Shown piece by piece: positions 42,564 through 54,117 of a DNA stretch of 64,000 bases. The stretch comes from Steinernema hermaphroditum. Lineage: Eukaryota; Nematoda; Chromadorea; Rhabditida; Steinernematidae. The notes beneath the pieces are model-generated. The model saw nothing but the letters and a program-made list of their open reading frames with translations. It did no database searches and was not told the origin of the DNA. The first letter of the stretch is position 1, and every line of letters starts with the position of its first letter. The position numbers and the translations under genes were made by a program. The stretch lies in assembly GCA_030435675.1 (NCBI GenBank), contig CM059622.1, forward strand, positions 15,376,001-15,440,000, given 5' to 3'.

Positions 42564-44032
42564 GTTGGATTCTGAAATGACTTCGCTTAGCTACGATCTG
42601 CACCCCCTCGGACACGCCTAATCCCCCGAGTCGGCAACAAAGATCGTCTCAAGTGGTGACTCACGTCACCGACAAAGGATACGATATTACCGCCCGCTTC
42701 ATTATCGCCGCCTGCATCATAAACACAAGCGAGGAGAGTTGCGCCAAGCGGTTAAAGTAAACAATGCCGGCAGATAAGGTCTGGGAAAAGGATGATCTGG
42801 GCGCGCGGCTTGGGGCAACATGATGGCATAGTGAGGGGCGAGGACAGTGAGCCGTCAACAAGATCGTAAAAATGGGAAAGATTACGAAAGGCATCGCTAA
42901 TGTGTGACCTCGGTGAGTCACACCTCCTTAATTCGAAACGGAAGAGCTTACTGTATACACAGGAAAGGGCGCGACTACAGATCGCTTGGGAGGTCAGAGC
43001 TCAGATAGGTCGCAATCCGTGAAACAGACCCTTAAATTCTTTGCCCTTTGATCAGATGTTTGGGATCAGAAAATTCTATTGTGATCTTACTATATATAGG
43101 ATCTTCTTGCAGAAGAAAATTAGCATTTTTAATGCGGGAAACATCACTAATAAAGCTATGAGGCGTGAATACAGGAGAGATTTAAGAGCCAGTCCAATGT
43201 GTAAATCTGTTTAAGGCCGGGAAACAGAGATATTCCTAAAAGCACCGCTAATGTGTGACTCGATGAGTCACACATACCTCGCCCTAATGCGAACCAAATG
43301 GTCTTGCAGAGGAACCCCGGAAAGGGCGTGATCATAGATCGTTAGAGGACCAGAGTTCCAGCAGATGACGCAGACATATGACATCAGATGCTACAACGTC
43401 TTAAAGAGGACACCTCGATGAAATCATCTCTTTAGCATAACTTAGGAAGGGGTACCGTAGATCACCGTCGTCGCTAGCTTCTCTTCTATCGGAGTTGAAG
43501 GCAGTTATCCCATTGATGTGCAACATTTTTTGCTCTTTTAGGAGAATCTGTGATGTGGGTCCACATTGGAGCATGTTGTTTGAGCGTTTGAACCGAACCG
43601 AGTCCAAATTGTCGACTATCAAAAATTCGACGGCCATTGTACTTATATATTGAGATGTTGGTTACCAGTTCGTCACACGATGACACCTCTAAGAGCTGGA
43701 GGACAAGACTAAGGTTTAGGGACGCTCAATAAAAACTACAGCTCTCTGTTCACTTCTATAAGTTTCCCAATTTCATATTATCAAACAAATAGAGGTTAAT
43801 TGGTGCTAGATGAAAAGAAAAGGTATTCGAGTTCAGCTTTGAGTCGGCTTGGGTTGACTCGACTAGGCTACTTCTGACTCGGACTCCAACCTTAGCTGTC
43901 TCTGAATCAAACCGTGGCCCAAACGTTAAGTCCTTGGAAGAAATTTTGGAGCGAGCAGATAGTTGTGGAAACAGATTAAGCGACTGTAAAGCTGCGGAAG
44001 GTCACCGCCATGATAAACAGAAGTCCACACGG
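42564..44032. repeat. intergenic with direct repeat of about 140 bp
   Basis: The blocks 42890-43030 and 43238-43375 align (GCTAATGTGTGAC, GAGTCACAC, GGAAAGGGCG, ATAGATCG/CAGATCG). Each contains a near-perfect hairpin, GTGTGACTC-GAT-GAGTCACAC in the second copy. No coding gene is supported. Confidence 0.5.
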
Positions 44033-44563
44033 TCAGAGCTGTAAAGTGGCGTTCTCATGAAGTGATAGGTGAGCTCGTAAATTAGACCCACAACCGCGCT
44101 TCATGGCTGACCATAAAATGGAACGCCATAACAAGCAAACAGTTTGTATGTGGCCATGCAGAAGAAGATGATACTGCACTTTAATCCTTAGGATTACGGT
44201 AGCTGTATGCAACTGGACCTTTACCATCTTCAACAAATTAGCGAAAACTGCAAATTTAGCGCAGATTGAAGCTTTAGAAATTAGAAATTTTAAGATTATG
44301 GTCACCAATGAATAAAGTGACGTAATCTCTAAAGGAAAAAAGAGCGCAAGGCTAAGAGAATAACGCAATTTATCGGATTGCATCCAACCGGAGAATGTGA
44401 TAAGAAGTTGAAAGACGACCGCTCGGAGAAGAAACAACAACGTTGTGTGGGCTACCGAGCCCAGCACGCTTATCTTATCACGGATCGGTCCTTTCTGGAC
44501 ATCGTAAAACGGAGCTGAACCAGTGGACTCTTCGCAATATCGGCTTACAGGCATGCTGCACAT
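44033..44563 (-). CDS. hypothetical multi-membrane ORF
   Basis: 176 open codons with two or three hydrophobic stretches (TTLLFLLRAVVFQLLITF, LSLALFFPLEITSLYSLVTIIL). It could be a fragment of a nematode seven-TM chemoreceptor, but no family motif is visible and splice sites were not resolved. Confidence 0.3.
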   Translation of the reverse strand: MCSMPVSRYCEESTGSAPFYDVQKGPIRDKISVLGSVAHTTLLFLLRAVVFQLLITFSGWMQSDKLRYSLSLALFFPLEITSLYSLVTIILKFLISKASICAKFAVFANLLKMVKVQLHTATVILRIKVQYHLLLHGHIQTVCLLWRSILWSAMKRGCGSNLRAHLSLHENATLQL

Positions 44564-45422
44564 AGCACATCTTCCTTTTCGTAGCTCTTTGGCGTGACAT
44601 CTGTTGACAATGTGTTGATGAGGTCAGACTGTATCCGACAAGCGTAAGATGACATTACACATGTTAGCTGTTGGGTAATGACCTGATCAGTACCGTATTG
44701 CCAAAGTCCAGCTCTACTCTTGAGGCATCTCCGTCGGTTTCTAAGGGAAATGAGCATAAAAAGGGTGCTATATCCATCCCCTCAAAAAAGCATAGTCATA
44801 GTCAGCAGAAGGAAAGAGAAGGGGACCAGAAAATCAGCTTCTAATGAAACAAAAAAAGTGAACAAAGTGGTCAAAGGGATCGGAATCCGAATGAGACTAG
44901 CAGCGGCCAGCTGCACTGCAGACCGCTTCGCGGGGGCAGAATTTCTGTTTCTGCCGACGGAAACACCATTCATATGCCAGTGTGAAAGTTTTTATCCCTT
45001 TTCGGGCTGTTTTACAGCCACACGTGCATGATTTTTTTTATCATGCTTTACTTTTGCAGAGTGTACTTATGAAGTAATCGCTGCACATTGATTCTATTGG
45101 GTTAGGCACATCTTTAAAGGCACATAGAGCACAGGCACATCAGTGCTTGAAGTGAGTCAGTGAGGGTGAAGTTGGTGCAGATGTAGACATGACCAGTTAT
45201 AGACATCATTGTCAATCAGACACGAGGCATTTTCAGACATCATGATCAAAGTTTTGTCCCGTAATCCGCGGAGCATAGACGTCTAAAGGACAACTGTCTA
45301 GAGGGTTGCTTTAAAGGTCATTCTCAGACAGCGAACGCTTAGTCCAAGGAACTCGAGCCTTACGAGCGGTCGCCAGCTTCAGCGCTCTCCGTTCGTCGAC
45401 TTCCCCTTCTCCGGTGGACACC

Positions 45423-47250
45423 ATGGGTTCTAAGAGTCTGAGGTGAGCTCTGTTCTCTTTTCATGGGCCAGTTTCGAAGCAGGTGCTGATTCTTCAAGTC
45501 GATCGTTATGGGAGCCAGCTGATTTTACGCGTTGTCCTACTTTCACCGTCTCTCTCAAATTTTTGCAGTTTCATCGCTTTGTGGCCCGTTTTACCGAAAT
45601 TGTGGGGATTTTCTTTGTGATTTAAAACCGTCAGAGCCAGCTGAATTACGATATGATTCGCGGAGCACTTCCTTCTTCAGAAATCGACAGAGTTTCATTT
45701 CTTCTTTTCAGATCAAACATGTCGTTCGACCGCGATGAAACGCTGTCGGATATGAACGACTTCTGCGATGACGTGGAAGCTGACAGTAGTGACCATCGCG
45801 TCTTTGAGGGAGCGACGTTGATGCCGCGTATCGAGGCGCTCGTGCAGAAAACTAATAACTTCCTGGATACAACGCCGATCAATTGTCGAATGCTGCTATA
45901 CCAGGTTGGTTATCGCTCTGTGCCAGAGTGGTTTCTATCCGCTCTGCAACAAGAAGACATCCTATAACCATCTGTTGTTTCAGTTCCGATGGAAGGACGA
46001 TGTACTCATTGAGCGATTCTATGATGGAAACGACGTAGCCAAGCTTCTGAAAGCTTCAAAAGTATCGCCATCAGAAGGCAAGCCTCTACCGCTGGTGTCC
46101 GGGGAATGCGAGCTCTGCTGTGACGACTCCAGCGACGTCATACACTTCTCCTGTGGCACTCTGGTGTGCAAAGCGTGCTTCGGCTGCTACCTCAGCGGGA
46201 AGATCCGCGAAAACGGCGCCGCCTTTATCTCTTGTCCCGGACACAAGTGCTCGCAGTTGATCGATGACGACGTCATCATGAAATACTGCAGCGATACCGA
46301 AGGATACCAGAAAGTAGTTATCAACAGCTACGTCCTCGCCAACAACCAGATGAAGTGGTGCCCGGGCACCGATTGCACGCGGGTTATTGAAGTCAACTGG
46401 TCGCCGAACGAGCGATTCACGAAGACAGTGCAGTGCGACTGTGGCAAGACGTTCTGTTTCAACTGCTATGGCGAACAGCACGAGCCAGTCAGCTGCGAGA
46501 TTTTACGGAAATGGGAGAAAAAAAGTGCCGACGATAGCGGGACTATGAACTGGATCAAAGAGAACACAAGAACTTGTCCAAAATGCCGTAATGTGATCGA
46601 GAAAAACGGAGGCTGCAACCATATGACTTGCAAGCAACCTGGTTGCGGACACGAGTTCTGCTGGATATGTTATGCCGACTGGAAGGATCACAATTATCAA
46701 TGCCGCAAGTACGTGTCGGATGCCGGCGGACAACAAACCAAAGCCGAGGCGGAAGTAAAGAAGTTCCTGTTTTACGACAACTTGTACAACACGCACAGAA
46801 AGAGTATCAGCGCTAACCACAAGGTACGACTTCAGTGTCGATAAGCACTACTTAATCTGTTCTCTTTAGCTGTACGAGAGAGTACACGCGATGCGTGAGA
46901 AGATCTTGGAGATTAAGAGGACGCTAACATTCCAAGATATGGGTTTCCTGATCAAGTCCGTCGATTCACTTCTCAAATGCCGTTCCACGCTAATGTATAC
47001 CTATGCGTTTGCCTACTATCTGAAGGACAGTTCCCAAAAGATGATTTTCGAGGACAACCAGATCGATTTGGAGAAGGCCGTAGAAGAACTCAACGGTTAC
47101 CTCGAAAAAGACGATTTGGAGGACGACGACCTGGAACTACTCAAGCAGAATATCATCAACAAGAGCGCATATTTGGAGAAGCGTCGAACAGCGCTGCTGG
47201 AGCACGTACGCCAAGGCGAAGAGCATGACTTCTGGGCATTTGAGAAATGA
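45423..47250 (+). CDS. ari-1: ariadne-1 RBR E3 ubiquitin ligase
   Basis: Exons 45423-45442, 45712-45904, 45984-46823 and 46870-47250 give 477 residues (C. elegans and human ARIH1 are about 490-560). An acidic N-terminus and UBA-like region (FRWKDDVLIERFYDGND) are followed by RING1 (CELCCDD...CGTLVCKACF, about 113-160), IBR (about 180-245, CDCGKTFCFNCYGEQHEPVSC) and RING2 (CPKCRNVIEKNGGCNHMTC). Cys282 lies in GGCNHM, the active-site thioester Cys of the family. The autoinhibitory Ariadne domain follows to the C-terminus. Works with UBE2L3-type E2s and neddylated cullins. An alternative start is the second Met (45719, MSFDRDE). The gene lies tail to tail with mrrf-1. Confidence 0.92.
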
Positions 47251-47540
47251 GCGTATATGCGTAGTGTGTAGTTTTGTGGTTTATAAACTAATCAAGATTT
47301 TTTCAGTTGTACTGTTCCTTTAGCAGGCTTGGGACTCTCAATGCCTGCGGTGGTTGATAACTTCATTAGTGTGCGGCAGGACATATTAGTATTTATTAAG
47401 GTTATATGAAAGCGCTTCAGAAGTAGCCCTTGACCCTTACGTGCTGGCTATTTTCACATGCCAGGCGGCGTATGCAGACAAACAAGGATTAAAAAATCTC
47501 GTTTATCTTATCTTGTCACACCCGCTGAACAACAAAATAC

Positions 47541-48531
47541 CTAGGCAACTTCACTGAGCAGCGTCTTCCGCTTCGCTTCGATGAGCTCCGTTCCTTTCGA
47601 CTCCATCGCGCGTTTCGTGGAGAGCAAAACGGTTCGAGTATGCGCGGCATCGTCGTGCGACTTGCTAGTCTTGGACGCTTTCTTGTCGAACTTCACATAG
47701 ATATCGTTGAGTGCGTTCTTATAGTCGTTCAGTATCTTCGACTTCGCTGTCGCCGCCATCTCTTCGCGCCGCTCTCTTGTCATACGCGGCACCGGCAAGT
47801 AGAGCACGACACCCTCGTGTTGCGGGTTCACATTCAGCGACGACTTCTGGATGGCCAGCTTCACAGCCTTTATCGCGCCTGGGTTGTCCGCCAAGTTCAC
47901 CATCACAAGGTGTGGCGTCTTCAAGGTCACACGGCCCAGATGGTTCAGCTTGTGTTCTTCGCCCGATTCCAGCTTCACGACGATATCTTCATAGACGCGC
48001 AGATCGACCTGCAGCGAGAAATGCTTGTTGAGCTCGTCGATGAGGATCTTCTCCATTCGTGCCATTTCGGCTAGCGCTCCATTGACGAATTCGTTGTCTT
48101 CAGCGGCATGGACAGCTTCATTCAGAGCGCCTTTCACATTACCCTAAATGAAACATTCACTGTGATTTATTTACAGGCATCAAGTACAATCGCTTCCCAT
48201 CTACAGTCTGTCTGGAAAGGTTTTCATTGAGAGGCATTGAGACTTCAAAATAGACTCTGCAAATGAGCATAACCCATCTGAAAGCATTTCCAGTCTAAAA
48301 GAATAGACGTCCACTATCTGAACAACAGACAGAGCTGCACCATTTTCGCACCCTCCTCGTGGAAATGGTTGCTTACCCCCTCGCAAGACTCACCTTCTTT
48401 TTCTTCTCGTTCTTTCGCACTTTAGCCAAGCTCGGCGTCAGGTGTAGGGGCGCTACGGTTATCTGCTGCACGGACTGTAGTCGGATAGCCGTTTTCGCCA
48501 GTACGTGACTTCTCGTCAGCACACGGAACAT
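47541..48531 (-). CDS. mrrf-1: mitochondrial ribosome recycling factor
   Basis: Exons 48394-48531 and 47541-48143 give 246 residues. The first 45 residues are Arg/Lys/Ser-rich without acid (MFRVLTRSHVLAKTAIRLQ), as expected for a mitochondrial targeting sequence. The rest is the RRF fold: long helices around LSLQVDLRVYEDI-like segments, LADNPGAIKAVKLAIQKSSLNVNPQHEG and the motif VPRMTRERREEMAATAK, which corresponds to the conserved LTEERRKEL region. RRF splits post-termination mitoribosomes with EF-G2. Its start is 435 bp from that of the NOLC1-like gene, head to head, so they may share a promoter region. Confidence 0.9.
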
Positions 48532-48966
48532 TTTCTACAAAGAAACCTTCTTTAACACAAAATCACGTGAGAAACAGCGAAAACACGTTTTCTGCAAACA
48601 TAGCAGATATTTCCCACTAGTTAAAGTTTTGGGTCCTGACGCGACTGATTGCCACCACCTTAGCCGCCGATTCTCTCTCGATCGTCCGAGCTCCTCTTGA
48701 TATCGCAGTTTTCGCGTGCGATTTTCGATAATTTTTGCGCATCGCTTATGGTCTTCGTTCGAGCTGATTTTATACGTGTATTCCCTGCCATTATCAGCTG
48801 TTAGATGATGAGTATGCCCGTTGTAGAGGAGTGATATTATGCCCACAGTTCTAGTAATACAGATCTTATCGCGGAGACGAACGCGTTTCCAATCTGACCG
48901 ACGTGACCGGTTGTGTACGTTATACTTAACGATGGCTCTTCCAGGGTACTACAGCTCAGGTCCACA

Positions 48967-51490
48967 ATGGCCAAAGGCAAGGAACAGAAAAAAGAGGAGG
49001 GTTCGAACCCTAACAAAGACATGGAAGATCTGTTAGTGCTCAATTATTGCACTGAGCACTTCCCCAAGGTGGTCAGCAAAATTTGGCCAAACGAGCGTCG
49101 CGAGGAGCTCATCAGCTTGGTAAGCTTTCATCACAATCCGTGCCATCATACACTGCGTTTCAGCGTGACAGTACTACGGAGAAGATACCCACAATTGAAG
49201 AGATTCTTGAATCGTGGTATAACAAGCCTGCTGACGAGAAGAAGGACGAGGAGGAAGCATCGTCGGGTTCGGACTCTGATGACGAGCCTGCTCCCAACAA
49301 GGCCGCGCAAACTCCTGCCAAGCCAGCTGCAAAAACCCCAGCTAAGAAGCAGGAATCCTCGTCGGATTCGGACTCTGATGACGAGCCTGCTCCCAAAAAG
49401 GCCGCACAAACTCCTGTCAAACCAGCTGTGAAGACCCCAGTCAAGAAGCAGGAATCCTCGTCGGATTCAGACTCTGATGACGAGCCTGCTCCCAAGAAGG
49501 CCGCGCAAACTCCTGCCAAGCCTGCTGCGAAAACCCCAGCTAAGAAGCAGGAATCCTCGTCGGATTCGGACTCTGATGACGAGCCTGCTCCCAAAAAGGC
49601 CGCACAAACTCCTGTCAAACCAGCTGTGAAGACCCCAGCCAAGAAGCAGGAATCGTCGTCGGATTCAGACTCTGATGACGAGCCTGCTCCCAAGAAGGCC
49701 GCGCAAACTCCTGCCAAGCCTGCTGCGAAAACCCCAGCTAAGAAGCAGGAATCCTCGTCGGATTCGGACTCTGATGACGAGCCCGCTCCCAAGAAGGCCG
49801 CGCAAACTCCTGTCAAACCAGCTGTGAAGACCCCAGCCAAGAAGCAGGAATCCTCGTCGGATTCAGACTCTGATGATGAGCCCGCTCCCAAGAAAGCCGC
49901 GCAAACTCCTGCCAAGCCTGCTGCGAAAACACCAGCCAAGAAGCAGGAATCGTCGTCGGATTCAGACTCTGATGATGAGCCTGCTCCCAAGAAGGCCGCG
50001 CAAACACCTGCCAAGCCTGCTGCGAAAACCCCAGCCAAGAAGCAGGAATCCTCGTCGGATTCAGACTCTGATGATGAGCCCGCTCCCAAGAAGGCCGCGC
50101 AAACTCCTGTCAAGCCAGCTGTGAAAACCCCAGCCAAGAAGCAGGAATCCTCGTCGGATTCGGACTCTGATGACGAGCCCGCTCCCAAGAAGGCCGCGCA
50201 AACTCCTGTCAAACCAGCTGTGAAGACCCCAGCCAAGAAGCAGGAATCCTCGTCGGATTCAGACTCTGATGATGAGCCCGCTCCCAAGAAGGCCGCGCAA
50301 ACTCCTGCCAAGCCTGCTGCGAAAACACCAGCCAAGAAGCAGGAATCGTCGTCGGATTCAGACTCTGATGATGAGCCTGCTCCCAAGAAGGCCGCGCAAA
50401 CACCTGCCAAGCCTGCTGCGAAAACCCCAGCCAAGAAGCAGGAATCCTCGTCGGATTCAGACTCTGATGATGAGCCCGCTCCCAAGAAGGCCGCGCAAAC
50501 TCCTGTCAAGCCAGCTGTGAAGACCCCAGCTAAGAAGCAGGAATCCTCGTCGGATTCGGACTCTGATGACGAGCCTGCTCCCAAGAAGGCCGCGCAAACT
50601 CCTGCCAAGCCTGCTGCGAAAACCCCAGCCAAGAAGCAGGAATCCTCGTCGGATTCGGACTCTGATGATGAGCCTGCTCCCAAGAAGGCAGCGCAAACTC
50701 CTGCCAAGCCTGCTGCGAAAACCCCAGCTAAGAAGCAGGAATCCTCGTCGGATTCGGACTCTGATGACGAGCCTGCTCCCAAGAAGGCCGCGCAAACTCC
50801 TGTCAAGCCAGCTGTGAAGACCCCAGCCAAGAAGCAGGAATCCTCGTCGGATTCAGACTCTGATGATGAGCCCGCTCCCAAGAAGGCCGCGCAAACTCCT
50901 GCCAAGCCTGCTGCGAAAACCCCAGCAAAGAAACAGGAATCCTCGTCGGACTCAGACTCTGATGGCGAGCCTGCTCCCAAGAAGTTCGCGCAAACTCCTG
51001 CCAAGCCTGCTGCGAAAACCCCAGCTAAGAAGCAGGAATCCTCGTCGGAATCGGACTCTGATGATGAGCCCGCTCCCAAGAAGGCCGCGCAAACTCCTGC
51101 CAAGCCTGCTGCGAAAACCCCAGCTAAGAAGCAGGAATCCTCGCCGGACTCAGACTCTGATGGCGAGCCTGCTCCCGAGACTCTGTCTAACGGCAGGCCC
51201 GTGAAGAGAAAAGCCAACGAGCCTTTCCGACGTGTCCAACTGTCGAAAGGCGAAGTTGACGCTAAATTCCGTGATAACTCCTTCGATGGCGTATGTTCCT
51301 GTCTTCGGTTCTTGTTAATTTAAAGATTGTTGTTTAGAACCACGACGAGTGGGGACGTAAGGCATTCAATGACCTGAAGAAAACCCAAGGAAAGAGCTTC
51401 CGCCATGAAAAGACAAAGAAGAAGCGAGGCAGCTACGCTGGTGGCAAGATTGCCATGACCGTGAACTCCGTCAAATTCGATAGCGATTAA
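48967..51490 (+). CDS. dao-5: Nopp140/NOLC1 nucleolar phosphoprotein
   Basis: Exons 48967-49119, 49164-51290 and 51338-51490 give 810 residues. The N-terminus is a LisH-like segment ([20 protein letters not shown], then [10 protein letters not shown]). The centre is about 19.5 copies of a 33-residue unit alternating an acidic CK2-type serine cluster ([10 protein letters not shown]) with a Lys/Ala/Pro block ([19 protein letters not shown]). The C-terminal SRP40 domain ([24 protein letters not shown] then [10 protein letters not shown]) is diagnostic. NOLC1 chaperones box C/D and H/ACA snoRNPs and helps Pol I transcription. The symbol follows the C. elegans orthologue. NHP2 lies 215 bp downstream on the same strand. 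Confidence 0.9.
49248..51180 (+). repeat. 99-bp coding tandem repeat, about 19.5 units
   Basis: The in-frame 33-codon unit comes in two forms, APAKPAAK (A) and TPVKPAVK (V). By order the run reads A V A V A V A A V V A A V A A V A A A, then a half unit. The last three units carry extra changes ([25 protein letters not shown]). Confidence 0.9.
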
Positions 51491-51704
51491 GTGTGGTGTA
51501 CATTCTGTTACTTTGTTACTCTCTTTGTTGATTACTTGTTGACTTGCTTTGTTGGTCCATTGTTATCTGAGTTGTTTTGGTTGGTCGCTGAAAATCATTT
51601 GTTCTTGCATTTGAGTGTGCTTGTATTGGACTGCGTTTTCAACGCATCGTATACTTAGCTGGTGGTGGATTGGTCAGAATTTATCATGAATTTCAGTGAT
51701 TATA

Positions 51705-52244
51705 ATGGGCGGCACTGAAAACGACGCTATGGACGTCTCGGCTGTGTCTGTCGGTGTGGAGGCTGAAAAAGTCGACTACTCGGAGCTATGCAAGCACGTC
51801 AACGAGATCGCGCAGCCTTTGGCAAACAAGAAGCTCGCTAAGAAGATTACGAAGCTAGTCAAGAAGAGCGGCGAGTCCAAGAATATGAAGCAGGGAGTTG
51901 CCGACGTTCACCGAGAGATCCGCAAGTTCAAAAACGAAAAGAAGAAGCCTGAAGCCATCATAATTCTCGCAGGTTTGTCGTGATACTCTCAGCTGCCTCA
52001 TGATGGCGTACTATTTGCAGGCAACGTCTACCCCATCGATGTCTACAGTCATGTCCCAGCATTGTGCGAAGAGGTCGGACTTCCTTACGCCTTTGTTCCG
52101 TCGAAGGAAATGTTGGGCAAAGCCTGCGGTCACAAGCGTAACGCCGTTCTTGTGTTCATCAAGAAGAATGAGAGCTACGAAGAGCTCTTCGAGGAAGTGA
52201 AAGAAGCGATCAACGGTCTGGTGATCGATGTTGATGCGGCTTAA
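51705..52244 (+). CDS. nhp2: H/ACA snoRNP core protein NHP2
   Basis: Exons 51705-51972 and 52021-52244 give 163 residues, the usual size. Residues about 30-160 form the L7Ae/Nhp2 RNA-binding fold (IAQPLANKKLAKKITKLVKK, GVADVHREIRKF, AIIILAGNVYPIDVYSHVPALCE, ACGHKRNAVLVFIKK). NHP2 binds the upper stem of H/ACA RNAs and works with dyskerin, NOP10 and GAR1 in pseudouridylation. TTTCAG at 51690-51696 just before the ATG suits trans-splicing. The 215-bp gap after the NOLC1 gene fits a nematode operon spacing. Confidence 0.92.
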
Positions 52245-53071
52245 AGTCGTCGAAGGCCTTTGCATTAATTGTTGTTTTTGTTGATTGTTGACTTTTTTGT
52301 TGATCATGTTGTCATCGAAATTTGTGTATAAAATTGGTGTTCAACTGTGACTTGTCCCATTGCGTGCGTTTGTGTCCTTACTTGTAGACTGTAGACGAAT
52401 TAAGACCGGATTGAACTGAGATGATGGAATAGAAAATTCGGATTTTCTGTGGTCTTTTGAGAGGGTGCTCTCCTGGGAATTGTCTGATGGCGCGAAGTTA
52501 GACCTCTGTTAGATAGAACCAAGGAAAAAGTCCAAGTCTAGACTGTCTCCAAAAGTGCATTCTCCGCGTTTACCGAACATGTGAGGGACGAGCATGAAAT
52601 AAGATTCAAACGGTAAATCGTGCCGAGACAACATCGCGACGTCTCCCGCTCGCGTCCTACACCCAGCCAACGATCGCTAGCTTGGATTTTCACGGAATTC
52701 CGCCGCTTGCGGTTGTTCACGTGTTATCCCTTGTGACGGTCGATGCGTCGGCGGACTTGAACGGCCTCGCGGTAATGTTCCTTTGCAAACTGTGAATGAA
52801 TTTGGTCTCACAACGATGCGCCTTTGTTCTTAGTATGAGCTTTGCGGTGGATTTCGAATGTTGGCAAATTGCCTATGATGATTGTGGCTGGAGAAGAGAG
52901 TTCTTTGCAAGGCGGTGCGCAGATGATCTGTACAATTAAATTGCGCTTTCTGAGCTTGTATTGCGATGGATTTAGACCTGCTACATGATTATTGAGTCGC
53001 GTGTGTGAACGTTGGCGAGCGATTTAATTTAATGGCGTATATTGAAATTGTTATTTTGTTGCAGAACTAAG
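52245..53071. other. intergenic, nothing recognised
   Basis: Short ORFs only. TTTTGTTGCAG at 53054-53064 just before the pbs-4 ATG is a likely trans-splice acceptor. Confidence 0.5.
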
Positions 53072-53824
53072 ATGGCCGGAGGAATGCACTTTCTGGTGGG
53101 CCTTTGCTGCGATGACTTCGTGCTAGTGGCAGCCGACAAAACGTCATTCGCCTACGGAGCGATCAAGCTGTCGAACGGTAAACCTGTCCTAGACATGGAT
53201 CTTATTTTGATTGCTCTATTTTCAGAAGAAGACAAAGGATACAAGATCGGCGACAAGCTCTACATGTACTGTATCGGTGAATCGGGAGACGTCGCGAACT
53301 TTGGCGACTGGTCTACCCGCAATCTGCAGCTCTACAAATTCCGAAACGGTTGGGCTCTCTTTTCGCCGCGGCAATTGTTGTTTTTGCTGTTTAGGATATG
53401 AACTCGGACCCAAGCCGGCACACCATTGGCTTCGCAAAGCCATTGCGGACAACTTGCGCGGACAAGACATGTGGAGAGTCGACCTTATGTTGGCCGGCTT
53501 CGACGACGTCGACAAGAAGCCCTTCCTTGGCTCTGTGGACTACCTCGGCAATGGACTCAGCGAGCAGCCGTTCTTGTTCCGTGGATTCAGCGGCCGATTC
53601 TGCTACGCCATCATGGACAAATTCTACAGAAAAAGTACACATCATCTATTTTGATCTCTATTGACGTTGCTATAATTCGAGATATGAATGCAGAAGAAGG
53701 CATGGAGCTCCTCCAGAAGTGTCTTGGAGAATCGAAGAAGCGTTTCATGGCATCCCTCCCGTCATTCAGTGTAGTGAAAGTCGACCGCGACGGAGTTCAT
53801 CATATGGCGGACATTGAATTTTAA
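53072..53824 (+). CDS. pbs-4: proteasome subunit beta type 2 (beta-4)
   Basis: Exons 53072-53177, 53226-53348, 53395-53634 and 53682-53824 give 203 residues, matching the PSMB2/Pre1 size. Residues follow this non-catalytic beta subunit: FLVGLCCDDFVLVAADKT at the start with no threonine nucleophile or propeptide, YMYCIGESGDVANF, NLQLYKFRNG, VDLMLAGFDD, YLGNG, and LLQKCLGESKKRFMASLPSFSV near the end. It is part of the inner rings of the 20S proteasome. All introns are 46-48 bp. Confidence 0.92.
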
Positions 53825-54117
53825 CCGGTGTAATATTTATTGTATTGCTTGATTGTGTTCAGATAAAAATCGTGATTTTCCAGCTTTGTCGTTTGTCGAA
53901 TCTCTTTCGTTCGATCTCTCTGAATCGAGGAAGTAGACTTCTCTCAGTTCTCGTTGAGGCTGATTTGTCGTTTTATGACAACGTAATGAATAGGGTGGTA
54001 GGCGTGCGATAACATGAAACCGGAATAACAATGCAAAAAGCTCTGATCCCTTGTTTGTTGCGGCATCGAGCCGATCTCTCCGACTGACGGCACTCTAAAT
54101 TCGACCGACAGTCAGCC

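Noticed and set aside
44033..44563. Confident chemoreceptor (seven-TM) call
   Set aside because: Only two or three hydrophobic stretches and no family motif; listed as hypothetical.
47640..48074. 144-codon plus ORF opposite mrrf-1
   Set aside because: Shadow of the ribosome recycling factor exon.
48806..48896. Possible box C/D snoRNA between mrrf-1 and NOLC1 (GATGATGA ... CTGA)
   Set aside because: The C- and D-like boxes are present but there is no terminal stem or clear guide; likely chance in a promoter region.
49248..51180. CRISPR-like regular array
   Set aside because: The repeats are contiguous coding units without unique spacers, in a eukaryote.
49160..51217. 685-codon minus-strand ORF opposite NOLC1
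   Set aside because: It mirrors the 99-bp repeat (a multiple of three) and has no leader logic or domain; the plus-strand product is a clear Nopp140.
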